Source: Polynucleobacter sinensis (GTDB taxonomy: Bacteria; Pseudomonadota; Gammaproteobacteria; Burkholderiales; Burkholderiaceae). Taken from it: a stretch of 64,000 nucleotides of DNA. Every line of letters starts with the position of its first letter. The stretch's first letter is position 1. The notes beneath the pieces were generated by a model. That model was not told the origin of the DNA and did no database searches. It worked only from the letters and a program-made list of their open reading frames with translations. Location: NCBI RefSeq assembly GCF_001595985.1, contig NZ_LOJJ01000018.1, positions 124,001 to 188,000 on the forward strand, written 5' to 3'. A program made the position numbers and the translations under genes. This document shows, piece by piece, positions 41,690 through 49,674 of this stretch.

Positions 41690-42493
41690 ATGTCAGAAAA
41701 AGAAAATAATCATAGTCGTCGTAGTGCAATGAAACTTGGGGTTGGGGTGGCATCATTGGTAGCAGCAGGTGTTGGCACTCAAGCAAATGCTGCTGAGATT
41801 AAAACCCCTTTTGCAGTTGAGCAGGTATACATTCCCATTGCGGGAAGTACGCAAGAATTTCCGGTCAGAAGAATTTATTGTATTGGACGAAATTATGCAG
41901 CGCATGCTCGCGAAATGGGTTCAGACCCAACGCGCGAACCCCCATTCTTTTTTCAAAAACCAACAGACGCAATTCAATTTGTTGCGCCCAATAAATTAGT
42001 CGATCATCCTTATCCTTCGCTTACAAAAAATTATCATTACGAAGTGGAGTTGGTGGCTGCCCTCAATAAGGGTGGTAAAAATATCCCCGTTGAAAAGGCG
42101 CTTGAGCATGTGTTTGGTTACGCCTTGGGTTTAGATATGACTCGTAGGGATTTGCAGAGATTCATGGGAGACCAGAAAAAGCCTTGGGAGATTGGCAAAT
42201 CTTTTGACCACTCTGCACCAATTGGCCCTATATTCCCAGTAGCGAAAGTGGGGCATTTCAAGGGCGGCGCGATTACTTTGTCGGTCAACGGGGTGGTAAA
42301 GCAAAACGCCGACCTTAATCAAATGATTTGGTCTGTGGCAGAGCAAATCTCAAAATTATCTGAAGCCAATGAGTTGTTCCCGGGGGACATTATTTACTCG
42401 GGCACGCCTGAGAATGTAGGGCCCGTAGTAAAAGGTGATGTGGTGCGCTGTACCATTGCCGGCTTACCGGACCTTAGCATCAAGATTGTTTAG
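41690..42493 (+). CDS. Fumarylacetoacetate hydrolase-fold protein with apparent Tat signal
   Basis: A 267-residue FAH-family protein. Residues about 50-260 hold the catalytic fold: RIYCIGRNYAAHAREMG, metal-ligand region YHYEVELVAALNKGG, GYALGLDMTRRDLQ and DIIYSGTPENVGPV. In front is a 35-residue leader with SRRSAMKLGVGVASLVAAGVG and a cut near ANAAE, which looks like a twin-arginine export signal. Related FAH enzymes (hydratases, hydrolases or isomerases of oxo acids) are normally cytoplasmic. It has a strong GGAGGAGA Shine-Dalgarno and ends the CoA-transferase/Bug operon. Confidence 0.88.
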   Translation: MSEKENNHSRRSAMKLGVGVASLVAAGVGTQANAAEIKTPFAVEQVYIPIAGSTQEFPVRRIYCIGRNYAAHAREMGSDPTREPPFFFQKPTDAIQFVAPNKLVDHPYPSLTKNYHYEVELVAALNKGGKNIPVEKALEHVFGYALGLDMTRRDLQRFMGDQKKPWEIGKSFDHSAPIGPIFPVAKVGHFKGGAITLSVNGVVKQNADLNQMIWSVAEQISKLSEANELFPGDIIYSGTPENVGPVVKGDVVRCTIAGLPDLSIKIV

Positions 42494-42503
42494 ATCATCC
42501 TTC

Positions 42504-42542
42504 GACCCCGTCAAAAGCGATAAATGCATTTGGTGCGGGGTC
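42504..42542. other. Hairpin-forming inverted repeat after the FAH gene
   Basis: GACCCCG (42504-42510) and CGGGGTC (42536-42542) form a perfect seven-base GC-rich stem around a 25-base interior that itself contains the palindrome AAATGCATTT. No T-run follows, so it is a weak terminator candidate or an mRNA-end stabiliser. Confidence 0.4.
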
Positions 42543-42668
42543 AAATTGAAGATTAGCTACTTCCACCTCTAATTACCCCATTCTTATTGATGTAAATCAA
42601 ATCCGGGCAACAGGATGCGATCAGAATGAAGGTTTGATGGAGAAATTTTTTGAGAGAAGGTGGAATTC

Positions 42669-42935
42669 GTGAAACTTGAATTTATTGGCCCAGCATCGTT
42701 GCTGGAGAATGGCGATGTACTCTTCCCGGCTATTCTTGATGGCAAGCCCCTAGCCTGTAATTTTAGTTATGAAGCCTTACAAGATTTAGATATTGATGGC
42801 GCCTCGGGCAATGCCCTCGATTTATTTAAGACGTACCAGCTTAAGCTTTTATCTATTGCAGAAAGTAAGATTCTTGCTGGGCATGCGCTTAATGGCGCAG
42901 TACATTTATTTAGCCATGACTTGATTTTGGATTAA
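42669..42935 (+). CDS. DUF1488-family small protein
   Basis: An 88-residue protein like the DUF1488 family: VKLEFIGPASLLENGDVLFPAILDGKPLACNFSYEALQDL, with the strand-strand-helix pattern typical of those short betaproteobacterial proteins. GTG 42669 is chosen because GAAGG (42656-42660) stands eight bases upstream; GTG 42660 would overlap that element. It is a single gene ahead of the eRF1-like gene. The function is unknown. Confidence 0.7.
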   Translation: MKLEFIGPASLLENGDVLFPAILDGKPLACNFSYEALQDLDIDGASGNALDLFKTYQLKLLSIAESKILAGHALNGAVHLFSHDLILD

Positions 42936-42986
42936 TTCCCGACCAAGTTTTTTTGAATTTCTTGTAATTTATACGAAAGAGAATTT

Positions 42987-43391
42987 ATGTCATTTAATCA
43001 CTCAGTAATTTGGATCGATCATCAAGAGGCGCACGTGATTTATTTCAATCCCTCTGCAAGTCAGAGTGAAGTTATTAAAACTAAATCTACGCACACTAAT
43101 TTACATCACAAAAGTGGGTCGGTGAGCGGAGCTCATTCTGTTGCCGATCATCACTTTCTTCATGAGGTGATTCAGGCCGTCAAAGAATCAAAAGAGATCT
43201 TAATTGTTGGGCCTGGTTCCGCAAAATTAGAGCTCATGAAGCACGCTAATAAGCACGATCATGTTATTGCCGAAAAAGTTGTTGGTATTGAAACTGTCGA
43301 TCATCCTAGTGATGGCCAGTTGCTGGCCTACGCCAAAAAGTATTTTGTCAAAGTAGATGCCTTAAAGGGTGACACCGTTATTAATCCGTAA
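42987..43391 (+). CDS. eRF1/pelota-like 'translational machinery' protein
   Basis: A 134-residue protein with the fold of the third eRF1/Pelota domain. The N-terminal HSVIWIDHQEAHVIYF, a histidine-rich linker (THTNLHHKSGSVSGAHSVADHHF) and KEILIVGPGSAKLELMKHANKH mark it, close to short bacterial proteins annotated as translational machinery or host-attachment related. Its role is unproven. It ends four bases before a perfect inverted repeat preceding the potassium channel gene. Confidence 0.75.
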   Translation: MSFNHSVIWIDHQEAHVIYFNPSASQSEVIKTKSTHTNLHHKSGSVSGAHSVADHHFLHEVIQAVKESKEILIVGPGSAKLELMKHANKHDHVIAEKVVGIETVDHPSDGQLLAYAKKYFVKVDALKGDTVINP

Positions 43392-43394
43392 TTG

Positions 43395-43423
43395 AATTAT
43401 CCCCCAAATTTTGGGGGATAATT
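43395..43423. terminator. Perfect 14-base-arm hairpin between eRF1-like and channel genes
   Basis: Arms AATTATCCCCCAAA (43395-43408) and TTTGGGGGATAATT (43410-43423) are perfectly complementary around one central base. A and T ends make it usable as a terminator in both directions. It also contains the GGGGGA that is the only Shine-Dalgarno-like element for the gene starting at 43429, so it could act on initiation instead. Confidence 0.6.
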
Positions 43424-43428
43424 TACCC

Positions 43429-43896
43429 ATGCTTCTCACTTTTGCCTTCATTGCCAATGCTTTATTAGCCTTCATTGTGATTTTGATTCACTATGAAGTG
43501 CTATTTCAACTAGATAAAAATCTTCCCAAAGTTGCCCATATTGCCCCTCGTTTTAAGGTTCTCTTGGGTGTTATCGCTGTTTTTGCAGCACATGTTTTAG
43601 AAATTTGGATTTTTGCGCTGGGTTATTTCGCAACGCTTCAGTTCCCAGCGATGGGAACCCTGGCGGGAGAGATATCGGGACATGGCATGTTGCTTGATTG
43701 CGCCTACCTCTCTTTTATTACGTATACCACTGTAGGTTATGGCGAGATATTTGCTCAGGGATACTTGAGATATTTGACGGGCGTAGAGGCATTAACGGGA
43801 CTCATTTTAATTACATGGTCTGCCTCATTTCTATTTATTGAAATGCAGCAGTATTGGATGATGTATAAATCCAACCAAACGAAGCAATTTAAATAA
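43429..43896 (+). CDS. Two-transmembrane-type potassium channel
   Basis: A 155-residue membrane protein with the potassium selectivity filter TVGYGE at 101-106 (canonical TVGYGD with E for D). Hydrophobic segments lie at about 2-21, 43-66 and 117-137, so it has one helix more than a minimal channel. It has no RCK or nucleotide-binding domain. ATG 43429 follows the 14-base-arm hairpin. The gene lies 20 bases before a second, voltage-sensor-containing potassium channel, so the two probably form one transcript. Confidence 0.85.
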   Translation: MLLTFAFIANALLAFIVILIHYEVLFQLDKNLPKVAHIAPRFKVLLGVIAVFAAHVLEIWIFALGYFATLQFPAMGTLAGEISGHGMLLDCAYLSFITYTTVGYGEIFAQGYLRYLTGVEALTGLILITWSASFLFIEMQQYWMMYKSNQTKQFK

Positions 43897-43915
43897 ATAA
43901 AGTTCTTACTAAAAA

Positions 43916-44734
43916 ATGAGCGCTGAATATTCTTTAAAAGAAAAATTACGAAGCATCGTTTTTGAATCCAGTACGCGCCTGGGATTGCGTTTTGATCAAA
44001 CTCTGATTTTTGCAATCCTTTTTTCTTTGTTGGTGGTGGTCTTAGATAGCATTGAATCTGTATCAAAAAGCTATCATGTCGAACTTGCATGGTTAGAGTG
44101 GATTTTTACCGCCTTATTCTCAATTGAGTATGTAGTAAGGATCTATTGTGCGCCTAACCGCATCAAATACATCTTTAGTTTTTTTGGTCTGATTGATTTA
44201 TTGGCGGTATTGCCAACCTATCTGGCCTTGCTTTTCCCTGAGTTGCACGCACTCATTGATGTTCGAATATTGCGCCTCATTCGTGTCTTTAGGATTTTTA
44301 AGTTAACTCAATATATGTCTGAATATCAGCATCTTGCTGATGCCATGGCTGCGAGTAGAAGAAAGATTCTGGTGTTCCTCTCCGTCGTACTGATGGTGGT
44401 GATGGTAATGGGAACCTTAATGTATGTAGTGGAGGGCCCTGCCCACGGCTTCACCAGTATCCCTGTTGCTATTTACTGGGCCATAACGACCATGACTACC
44501 GTCGGATTTGGTGATATCACACCGCAAACAGATTTGGGTAAGCTGATCGCTTCAATCATGATGTTGATGGGTTGGGGAACCTTGGCTGTGCCAACGGGGA
44601 TTGTGACGGCTGAGATGTCCCATTCAAGAAGGTTTGGTCGATGGGGTGATCGCGTTTGCCCTGCCTGTATGCGCGATGGTTATACGGCCGAGGATCGCTA
44701 CTGCTCTTCATGTGGTGTAAAGCTGTCGCCCTAA
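43916..44734 (+). CDS. Voltage-gated potassium channel with C-terminal zinc ribbon
   Basis: A 272-residue six-transmembrane channel. Helix S4 has positive charges every third residue (Arg117, Arg120, Arg123, Arg126, Lys129) in DVRILRLIRVFRIFKL. The selectivity filter is TVGFGD at 195-200, with a pore helix WAITTMT before it. After S6 comes a short soluble tail with CPAC at 248-251 and CSSC at 263-266, a four-cysteine zinc-ribbon pattern. It probably conducts potassium on membrane depolarisation. The metal-binding tail is an uncommon regulatory or assembly element. Confidence 0.92.
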   Translation: MSAEYSLKEKLRSIVFESSTRLGLRFDQTLIFAILFSLLVVVLDSIESVSKSYHVELAWLEWIFTALFSIEYVVRIYCAPNRIKYIFSFFGLIDLLAVLPTYLALLFPELHALIDVRILRLIRVFRIFKLTQYMSEYQHLADAMAASRRKILVFLSVVLMVVMVMGTLMYVVEGPAHGFTSIPVAIYWAITTMTTVGFGDITPQTDLGKLIASIMMLMGWGTLAVPTGIVTAEMSHSRRFGRWGDRVCPACMRDGYTAEDRYCSSCGVKLSP

Positions 44735-44743
44735 TAGCAGGAC

Positions 44744-45640
44744 TTAGATGTCTTTCATTAAGCGAAGTATCAATAATCGAGTTTGTGCATAACCGTTTTT
44801 AATTTCCATATCGCGACCGTATTGCAAAGATAGTCGGCCAATTGGGGTGTGGGCTTGCCCACTTAACAGAAATCTCTGGGTGTTAACAACATTATTTTGG
44901 TAAGCGTTATTAATCGTAGTTGCGCCTCCAGCCACATAAAAATAGGAGGCTCCAACGGTGAAGATTTGGTTAATTCGATAAATGGGACCCAGCTGTGTAG
45001 TTGTTAGCGGTTTTTGGGTGAGGGACGAATTTGTGCTGGCGTTTCCACATGCTAACCCGCACTGGCTATTTCCTCCAAACCACATGGTGTCAACAGCAAT
45101 CATTCCATCTAGGCTAGATGTGATGGGGGTTTGAAAACCAATCTGAAGATCAGCTCGAAAACGATTTTCGCTCACATTAAAGGCTTTTTGGCTTGAATAG
45201 CTACCAGTTGGGGTAATGAGGTAACCAGCAACTCCAACATAGGTTCTTGTGGTTTTATTGGCGTATGGCCAAACTGCAGTTGCTAGGGTAAAGTCGCCCA
45301 CCCCGGTATCGCTTGGTAGGTTCGAAAGCGACCCAGCTGGTTTCACGATGCCATAAGGTAATTGAATATAGGTAACGGCGGGTAGATCGCCCATGGTGTA
45401 GGTGGTGGCGCCACGCAGAATCAAGCTTTGAGTGTCGATTACTGGACTTGCATTTGGCGGCCTTGAATTGATTGAGCCGTTTTTATAAAACGTTGAGTTT
45501 TCGGTATTGAGATAGCTGAGGGTGATTAAATTTCTATCTGGGGGTGGCGCGACAATATCATTCGGTTGCAAATCAATTGCCCATGACAAGCTCGACCCAG
45601 TTAGGGCGATTAAGAGGGGTAGGGCTCGCATCCAGTTCAT
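44744..45640 (-). CDS. Outer-membrane beta-barrel of the MetA-pathway/phenol-degradation type
   Basis: A 298-residue exported protein: signal peptide MNWMRALPLLIALTGSS and cut near LSWAIDLQ. Alternating hydrophobic/polar strands (NLITLSYLNTENSTFY, PAVTYIQLPYGIVKP, RTYVGVAGYLITPTGSY, FRADLQIGFQTPI) match the putative MetA-pathway-of-phenol-degradation family of outer-membrane beta-barrel proteins. It may be a porin for hydrophobic or aromatic compounds. It lies 10 bases from the convergent channel gene and 104 bases after the deacetylase-fold gene. Confidence 0.8.
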   Translation of the reverse strand: MNWMRALPLLIALTGSSLSWAIDLQPNDIVAPPPDRNLITLSYLNTENSTFYKNGSINSRPPNASPVIDTQSLILRGATTYTMGDLPAVTYIQLPYGIVKPAGSLSNLPSDTGVGDFTLATAVWPYANKTTRTYVGVAGYLITPTGSYSSQKAFNVSENRFRADLQIGFQTPITSSLDGMIAVDTMWFGGNSQCGLACGNASTNSSLTQKPLTTTQLGPIYRINQIFTVGASYFYVAGGATTINNAYQNNVVNTQRFLLSGQAHTPIGRLSLQYGRDMEIKNGYAQTRLLILRLMKDI

Positions 45641-45744
45641 GATTTAGGTATTCTAAAGTGGAATAAGGTGGCAAGCGTGGTTAGCGCGCAATCTATTATG
45701 GAAAATACTGATGAAATTCATCTTTAATGCGACCCCAGGCTTTA

Positions 45745-46656
45745 TTAATATAGCCCGCTAAAGCTCAGCGCCGTTTGAATTGTTTGAAGATGAATGTCTA
45801 CTGTTGTTGTGATTTCTTTTCCGTAGCCTCCAGCCATTGAGAATGCAATAGGAATTTGGCGGTCTGCTCCATATTGAAAGACGCACTCATCTCTTAATCG
45901 CATACCATTTTTACTGATTTTAAGCTTTCCCAGTCTATCTCCTTCATGGGGGTCGGCTCCGGCTAGGTAAATAATAAATTCTGGTCTAAATTGTTCATCA
46001 ATAATCTCTAGGCCATGATGGAGAGACTGGAGGTAGATATCATCAGTGCATTCATTACTCAGTCCAATATCGAGATCACTTACTTCTTTTGTGAATGGGA
46101 AGTTATTTTCACCATGAATAGAGAATGTAAAAATGGTGGAGTCATTTTGAAGGATGGAGGCTGTTCCATTTCCTTGATGCACGTCTAAATCAATGATGGC
46201 TACTTTTAATTTAGAGCACACCTCTTTTTGTAATGCTCTTGCCGCAATTGCGGAGTCATTAAATACGCAGAACCCGCTACCCTTGTTTCGATAGGCATGG
46301 TGGGTTCCTCCTGCTAGGTTTGCAGCCAGACCTTCATCTAGCGCGATTTTTGCAGCTGCGAGAGTCGCACCCGCAGATTTGCGTGATCGCTCTACCATTT
46401 CGAGGCTCCAGGGAAAGCCAATCTCTTGCTGCTCTTGGGCGCTCAACGTCCCTTCAATGATTTTGATCAGGTAGCCTGGGTCATGTGCATAGAGAATTTG
46501 GGTGTCTGTAATGGCTGGGGGATCAATCAGTTCAATGCCCTCTAGTTTTGCAACTAAATTTCTGAGGCGCCCATACTTTTCCATGGGAAAACGGTGCCCT
46601 TGGGGTAGCGGTAAAACATAGTGGTCGGTATAAAAGGCTTTCAATGATCTTTCCAT
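45745..46656 (-). CDS. Histone-deacetylase-fold zinc hydrolase
   Basis: A 303-residue class II histone deacetylase/acetylpolyamine amidohydrolase superfamily protein. GGTHHAYRNKGSGFCVFND holds the active-site histidine pair, IDLDVHQGNGTA holds zinc ligands Asp and His, and AGADPHEGDRLG holds the third ligand Asp. In bacteria these remove acetyl groups from amines such as polyamines or small molecules. It is a single gene, divergent from the quinone oxidoreductase at 46837. Confidence 0.9.
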   Translation of the reverse strand: MERSLKAFYTDHYVLPLPQGHRFPMEKYGRLRNLVAKLEGIELIDPPAITDTQILYAHDPGYLIKIIEGTLSAQEQQEIGFPWSLEMVERSRKSAGATLAAAKIALDEGLAANLAGGTHHAYRNKGSGFCVFNDSAIAARALQKEVCSKLKVAIIDLDVHQGNGTASILQNDSTIFTFSIHGENNFPFTKEVSDLDIGLSNECTDDIYLQSLHHGLEIIDEQFRPEFIIYLAGADPHEGDRLGKLKISKNGMRLRDECVFQYGADRQIPIAFSMAGGYGKEITTTVDIHLQTIQTALSFSGLY

Positions 46657-46836
46657 GCAATTTGATTTCTGATTAGTCTATTCAATTTGAGGTAGTCTTT
46701 GTGGAAAACAAGTTTTCTCGGTTTGTGTCAAACTTTCACTATTAGTGAGGTAATGGCATTTGGTCGGAGCTTTTGGCGGGTTAATTCGCTCGTCTGCGCT
46801 TACGGTTAGGTAAATTCAATAAATAATAGGTGACTT

Positions 46837-47817
46837 GTGACAACTGCTCGAATGGTTAGTCTTTCTGAACACGGTACTGCTGATGTAATTCAATTGATTA
46901 GTAAGGAGCTGCCTGCACCTGGTAAGGGCGAAGTGCAGCTTAGGCAAACAGCAATAGGCTTTAACTTTATTGACGTATATCAGCGAGCTGGTGCCTATCC
47001 GCTAGATTTACCTTCGGGTCTAGGGCATGAGGCTGTAGGCGTAGTTGAGGCCCTAGGCGAGGGCGTCACTCGATTCAAGGTGGGTGATCGTGTGATGTAT
47101 ATGAATGCAGGCATTGGCGCATACACAAGCGCTCGAAATGTCGCGGTAGACAAATTAGTCTCAGTTCCGGAAAATGTTTCAGATGAAGTTGCTGCAGCTG
47201 TATTTTTTAAAGCAATGACTGCGCAATATCTCATTCAGAAGACCTACAAAGTGAAGGCGGGTGATGTGGTCTTGGTGCATGCTGCCGCTGGTGGTGTCGG
47301 TCAAATCTTGGCTGGCTGGGCAAAATCATTGGGCGCTTTTGTGGTTGGCAGTGTTGGTTCGGAGGCGAAATTTACAGTTGCCAAAGAAGCAGGTTGTGAT
47401 GCAGTGGTCGATTACTCTAAGTCTAATTGGGTCGAGGAATTTTTGAAGGCTACGGGTGGTCGTAAGGCAAATGTGGTTTATGACTCCGTAGCAAAAACTA
47501 CTTTCCTGGGCTCGCTAGATTGTGCCGCACCTTTTGGTACGGTAGCTTTATTTGGCGCGGCATCTGGTCCAGCTCCAGAAATTCAGCCAGAGATTTTGAA
47601 TAAAAAAGGTTGCCTTTTCTTAACTAGACCTTCGGTATTTCCGCACAATGCCACCCCTGAATTGTTACAAGAGAACGCGCGTGCTGTATTTGATGCGATT
47701 GCGCAGGGGCGGGTGAAGGTTCAGATTGGCGCTAAATTCAAGCTTGAAGACGCTGCGCAGGCTCATAAAGCGGCAGAAGGTCGGCAGGTTACTGGTGCAA
47801 TCATCATCACTCCTTAA
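46837..47817 (+). CDS. qor: NADPH:quinone oxidoreductase
   Basis: A 326-residue MDR enzyme of the quinone oxidoreductase group. Landmarks are QTAIGFNFIDVYQRAGAYPL near 35-54, GLGHEAVGVVEALGEG, GDRVMYM, FFKAMTAQYLI and VLVHAAAGGVGQILAGWAKSLGA for NADPH. It starts at GTG 46837, with AGGTGA just upstream. It reduces quinones with NADPH and is usually a housekeeping oxidative-stress gene. A clear terminator follows at 47859. Confidence 0.9.
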   Translation: MTTARMVSLSEHGTADVIQLISKELPAPGKGEVQLRQTAIGFNFIDVYQRAGAYPLDLPSGLGHEAVGVVEALGEGVTRFKVGDRVMYMNAGIGAYTSARNVAVDKLVSVPENVSDEVAAAVFFKAMTAQYLIQKTYKVKAGDVVLVHAAAGGVGQILAGWAKSLGAFVVGSVGSEAKFTVAKEAGCDAVVDYSKSNWVEEFLKATGGRKANVVYDSVAKTTFLGSLDCAAPFGTVALFGAASGPAPEIQPEILNKKGCLFLTRPSVFPHNATPELLQENARAVFDAIAQGRVKVQIGAKFKLEDAAQAHKAAEGRQVTGAIIITP

Positions 47818-47858
47818 TGCATGCAAGCTCTAGACTATTTGATCTAGACGCTTATTTG

Positions 47859-47880
47859 GCCCCGCTCTGGCGGGGCTTTT
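47859..47880 (+). terminator. Rho-independent terminator after qor
   Basis: GCCCCGC (47859-47865) and GCGGGGC (47870-47876) form a seven-base GC stem with a four-base loop, followed by TTTTCT. It stands 42 bases after the qor stop and before the secreted-amidase gene. Confidence 0.85.
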
Positions 47881-47972
47881 CTATAACTATGTTCTATACC
47901 CGCTTAGAAATCTGCGCTGTAGAATCAACAATCTAGACTTTATCTGTGCATTAGCCCAACTTAGGAGCTTGT

Positions 47973-49082
47973 ATGAATCAAAAGATTGTCAAAAAAGCGT
48001 TTGCCACCGCCATTGCGGTTTCCTTAGTTTTTGCGCCAGCGGTCAGTAGCGCCTGTACAAGCTTCCTTTTAAAGGGTAATGATGGCGGTTTTGTCTATGG
48101 GCGCACTATGGAATTTGGTTTGCCTCTAAAGTCGCAGCTTACTGTGATCCCAAGAAACCTTCCTTTGATGGGGGTGGGTATTGATAGTAAGCCAGGCTCT
48201 GGTCTGAACTGGACTTCCAAGTATGCGGTCGCTGGCATGAATGGCCTAGGTATGCCGGTACTTGTGGATGGGATGAATGAGAAAGGTCTAGTTGGTGGTT
48301 TACTGAATGCGCCCAATACCGCGGTATATCAAGTGGTTGCGCCAGCAGATTCAGCCAATAGCATCGCCTCTATTCAGATGTTGATGTATGCCTTGACGAA
48401 TTTTGCTACGGTGGATGAGGTGAAGGCGGGTTTTAGCAAGATTAAAGTAAATCGCTCCATTATTCCTGCCTACAACAATCAGTCTGCGCCGGTGCGAATG
48501 ACTTTGCATGATGCTAAGGGTAAAAGCATTGTGATTGAGTATTTAAAAGGTGAGTTAGTCATTACCGATAACCCTGTTGGCGTGATGACAAACGACCCAG
48601 CTTTTAGGGATCAGTTGAACAATATTGGTAACTATGCAAACTTAACGAATGTTGAGAAAAACCCACTCGTTATTAATGGCGCAAGTTATGCTCCTCCAAG
48701 TTCAGGTAGCGGCTTGCATGGCTTGCCAGGGGATTACCTTAGTCCAAGCCGATTTATTCGTGCCTTATTTTTGACAAAATCTGCCCCAACAACTTACTCT
48801 ACTAGTCAGCAAACAAATACAGCTTGGCATATCTTGGGTAGCTTTGATATACCGCCTGGTGCTATCAGCTTGCCAGCCACTAATGCTTATGGTGGGGGTG
48901 CTGGTGGAATTGAGATTACTGAATGGACTATTGTGGCGGACAATAAGAACATGATTTACTACCTAAAAATGTTTGAGTCAACCAATGTACAGTCTTTTGA
49001 TTTAAAGAAGATTGACGTGAATGCTAAGCAAATAAAATACTACGATGTGAATAAGCCTCAATCTTATATCGCCATTAATTAG
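47973..49082 (+). CDS. Secreted Ntn-type amidase (choloylglycine hydrolase / penicillin V acylase family)
   Basis: A 369-residue precursor. The signal peptide ends PAVSSA and would be removed before Cys28, making it the N-terminal nucleophile of the mature enzyme. Mature Arg17 is present (VYGRTMEFG, Arg44). Mature position 20, aspartate in classical bile-salt hydrolases and penicillin V acylases, is Glu47 here. Other members cleave N-acyl-homoserine lactones, penicillin V or other linear amides. Export to the periplasm favours an environmental amide or acyl-homoserine-lactone substrate, which is an inference. It is followed 32 bases later by a small secreted protein. Confidence 0.88.
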   Translation: MNQKIVKKAFATAIAVSLVFAPAVSSACTSFLLKGNDGGFVYGRTMEFGLPLKSQLTVIPRNLPLMGVGIDSKPGSGLNWTSKYAVAGMNGLGMPVLVDGMNEKGLVGGLLNAPNTAVYQVVAPADSANSIASIQMLMYALTNFATVDEVKAGFSKIKVNRSIIPAYNNQSAPVRMTLHDAKGKSIVIEYLKGELVITDNPVGVMTNDPAFRDQLNNIGNYANLTNVEKNPLVINGASYAPPSSGSGLHGLPGDYLSPSRFIRALFLTKSAPTTYSTSQQTNTAWHILGSFDIPPGAISLPATNAYGGGAGGIEITEWTIVADNKNMIYYLKMFESTNVQSFDLKKIDVNAKQIKYYDVNKPQSYIAIN

Positions 49083-49114
49083 TCACGCTTCTTAATTAGT
49101 CTGAGGATTGGTCA

Positions 49115-49525
49115 ATGAGCTCATGCATAAAATTTTTAATTGCTAGCCTTTGTGTTGGAGCATTTTCTTTTGTTCAGGCGCAAATCCCAGATACAAAATA
49201 CTCCCAGGGAATTTCTTATATCTCAGGCGGAGTAGGTGAAGAGGAGTCTCAAGCAATTTTGGCGGAATCTAAGCAATGGCCGATTTTGCTTGAGTTATCC
49301 CAGCTTGATGGCGGTAGGGGCGTTTGGATTTTTGGTGCCCAGGTCAAGGTTTTGAATGAAGGCAATCAAGTTATCTTCAATGCCATTGCAGAAGGGCCGT
49401 ATATTCTCATCAATTTACCCGCTGGCAACCACTTGATTGAGGCCTCCTACCAGGGGGTGGTGCAAAAGAAGGCTGTGAGCATCAATCCAGGTGGAAATCA
49501 GAAGATTTCGATCTTTTGGAGGTAG
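49115..49525 (+). CDS. Small exported protein, function unknown
   Basis: A 136-residue protein with signal peptide MSSCIKFLIASLCVGAFSFVQAQ and a mature all-beta part, including VWIFGAQVKVLNEGNQVIF and GPYILINLPAGNHLIEASYQG. The latter resembles the turn pattern of carboxypeptidase-regulatory-like (transthyretin-like) domains. It lies just after the secreted amidase and may be co-transcribed. I cannot name a family with certainty. Confidence 0.6.
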   Translation: MSSCIKFLIASLCVGAFSFVQAQIPDTKYSQGISYISGGVGEEESQAILAESKQWPILLELSQLDGGRGVWIFGAQVKVLNEGNQVIFNAIAEGPYILINLPAGNHLIEASYQGVVQKKAVSINPGGNQKISIFWR

Positions 49526-49573
49526 GAATTGGATCTAGCTCCAAGACGAACTATAATCTTCTAACCATTTGAA

Positions 49574-49596
49574 TTAAAAGAAATTTATTCTTTTAA
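49574..49596. other. AT-rich inverted repeat upstream of ccmA
   Basis: TTAAAAGAA (49574-49582) and TTCTTTTAA (49588-49596) form a perfect nine-base inverted repeat with a five-base centre. It lies 49 bases after the preceding stop and about 80 bases before the ccmA start, so it may end the upstream transcript or be part of the ccm promoter region. Confidence 0.4.
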
Positions 49597-49674
49597 AACT
49601 GCTTTAGGAAGTTTGATGGCCTCTAAAGGCTGTGGGACATAGCCTGAAGTGGTTTGATTCAAGCCATTTTTCTC

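Noticed and set aside
42494..42668. Possible small RNA or attachment site in the largest right-hand gap
   Set aside because: Only a long-loop hairpin is visible; no promoter, T-run terminator or direct-repeat pair supports either idea.
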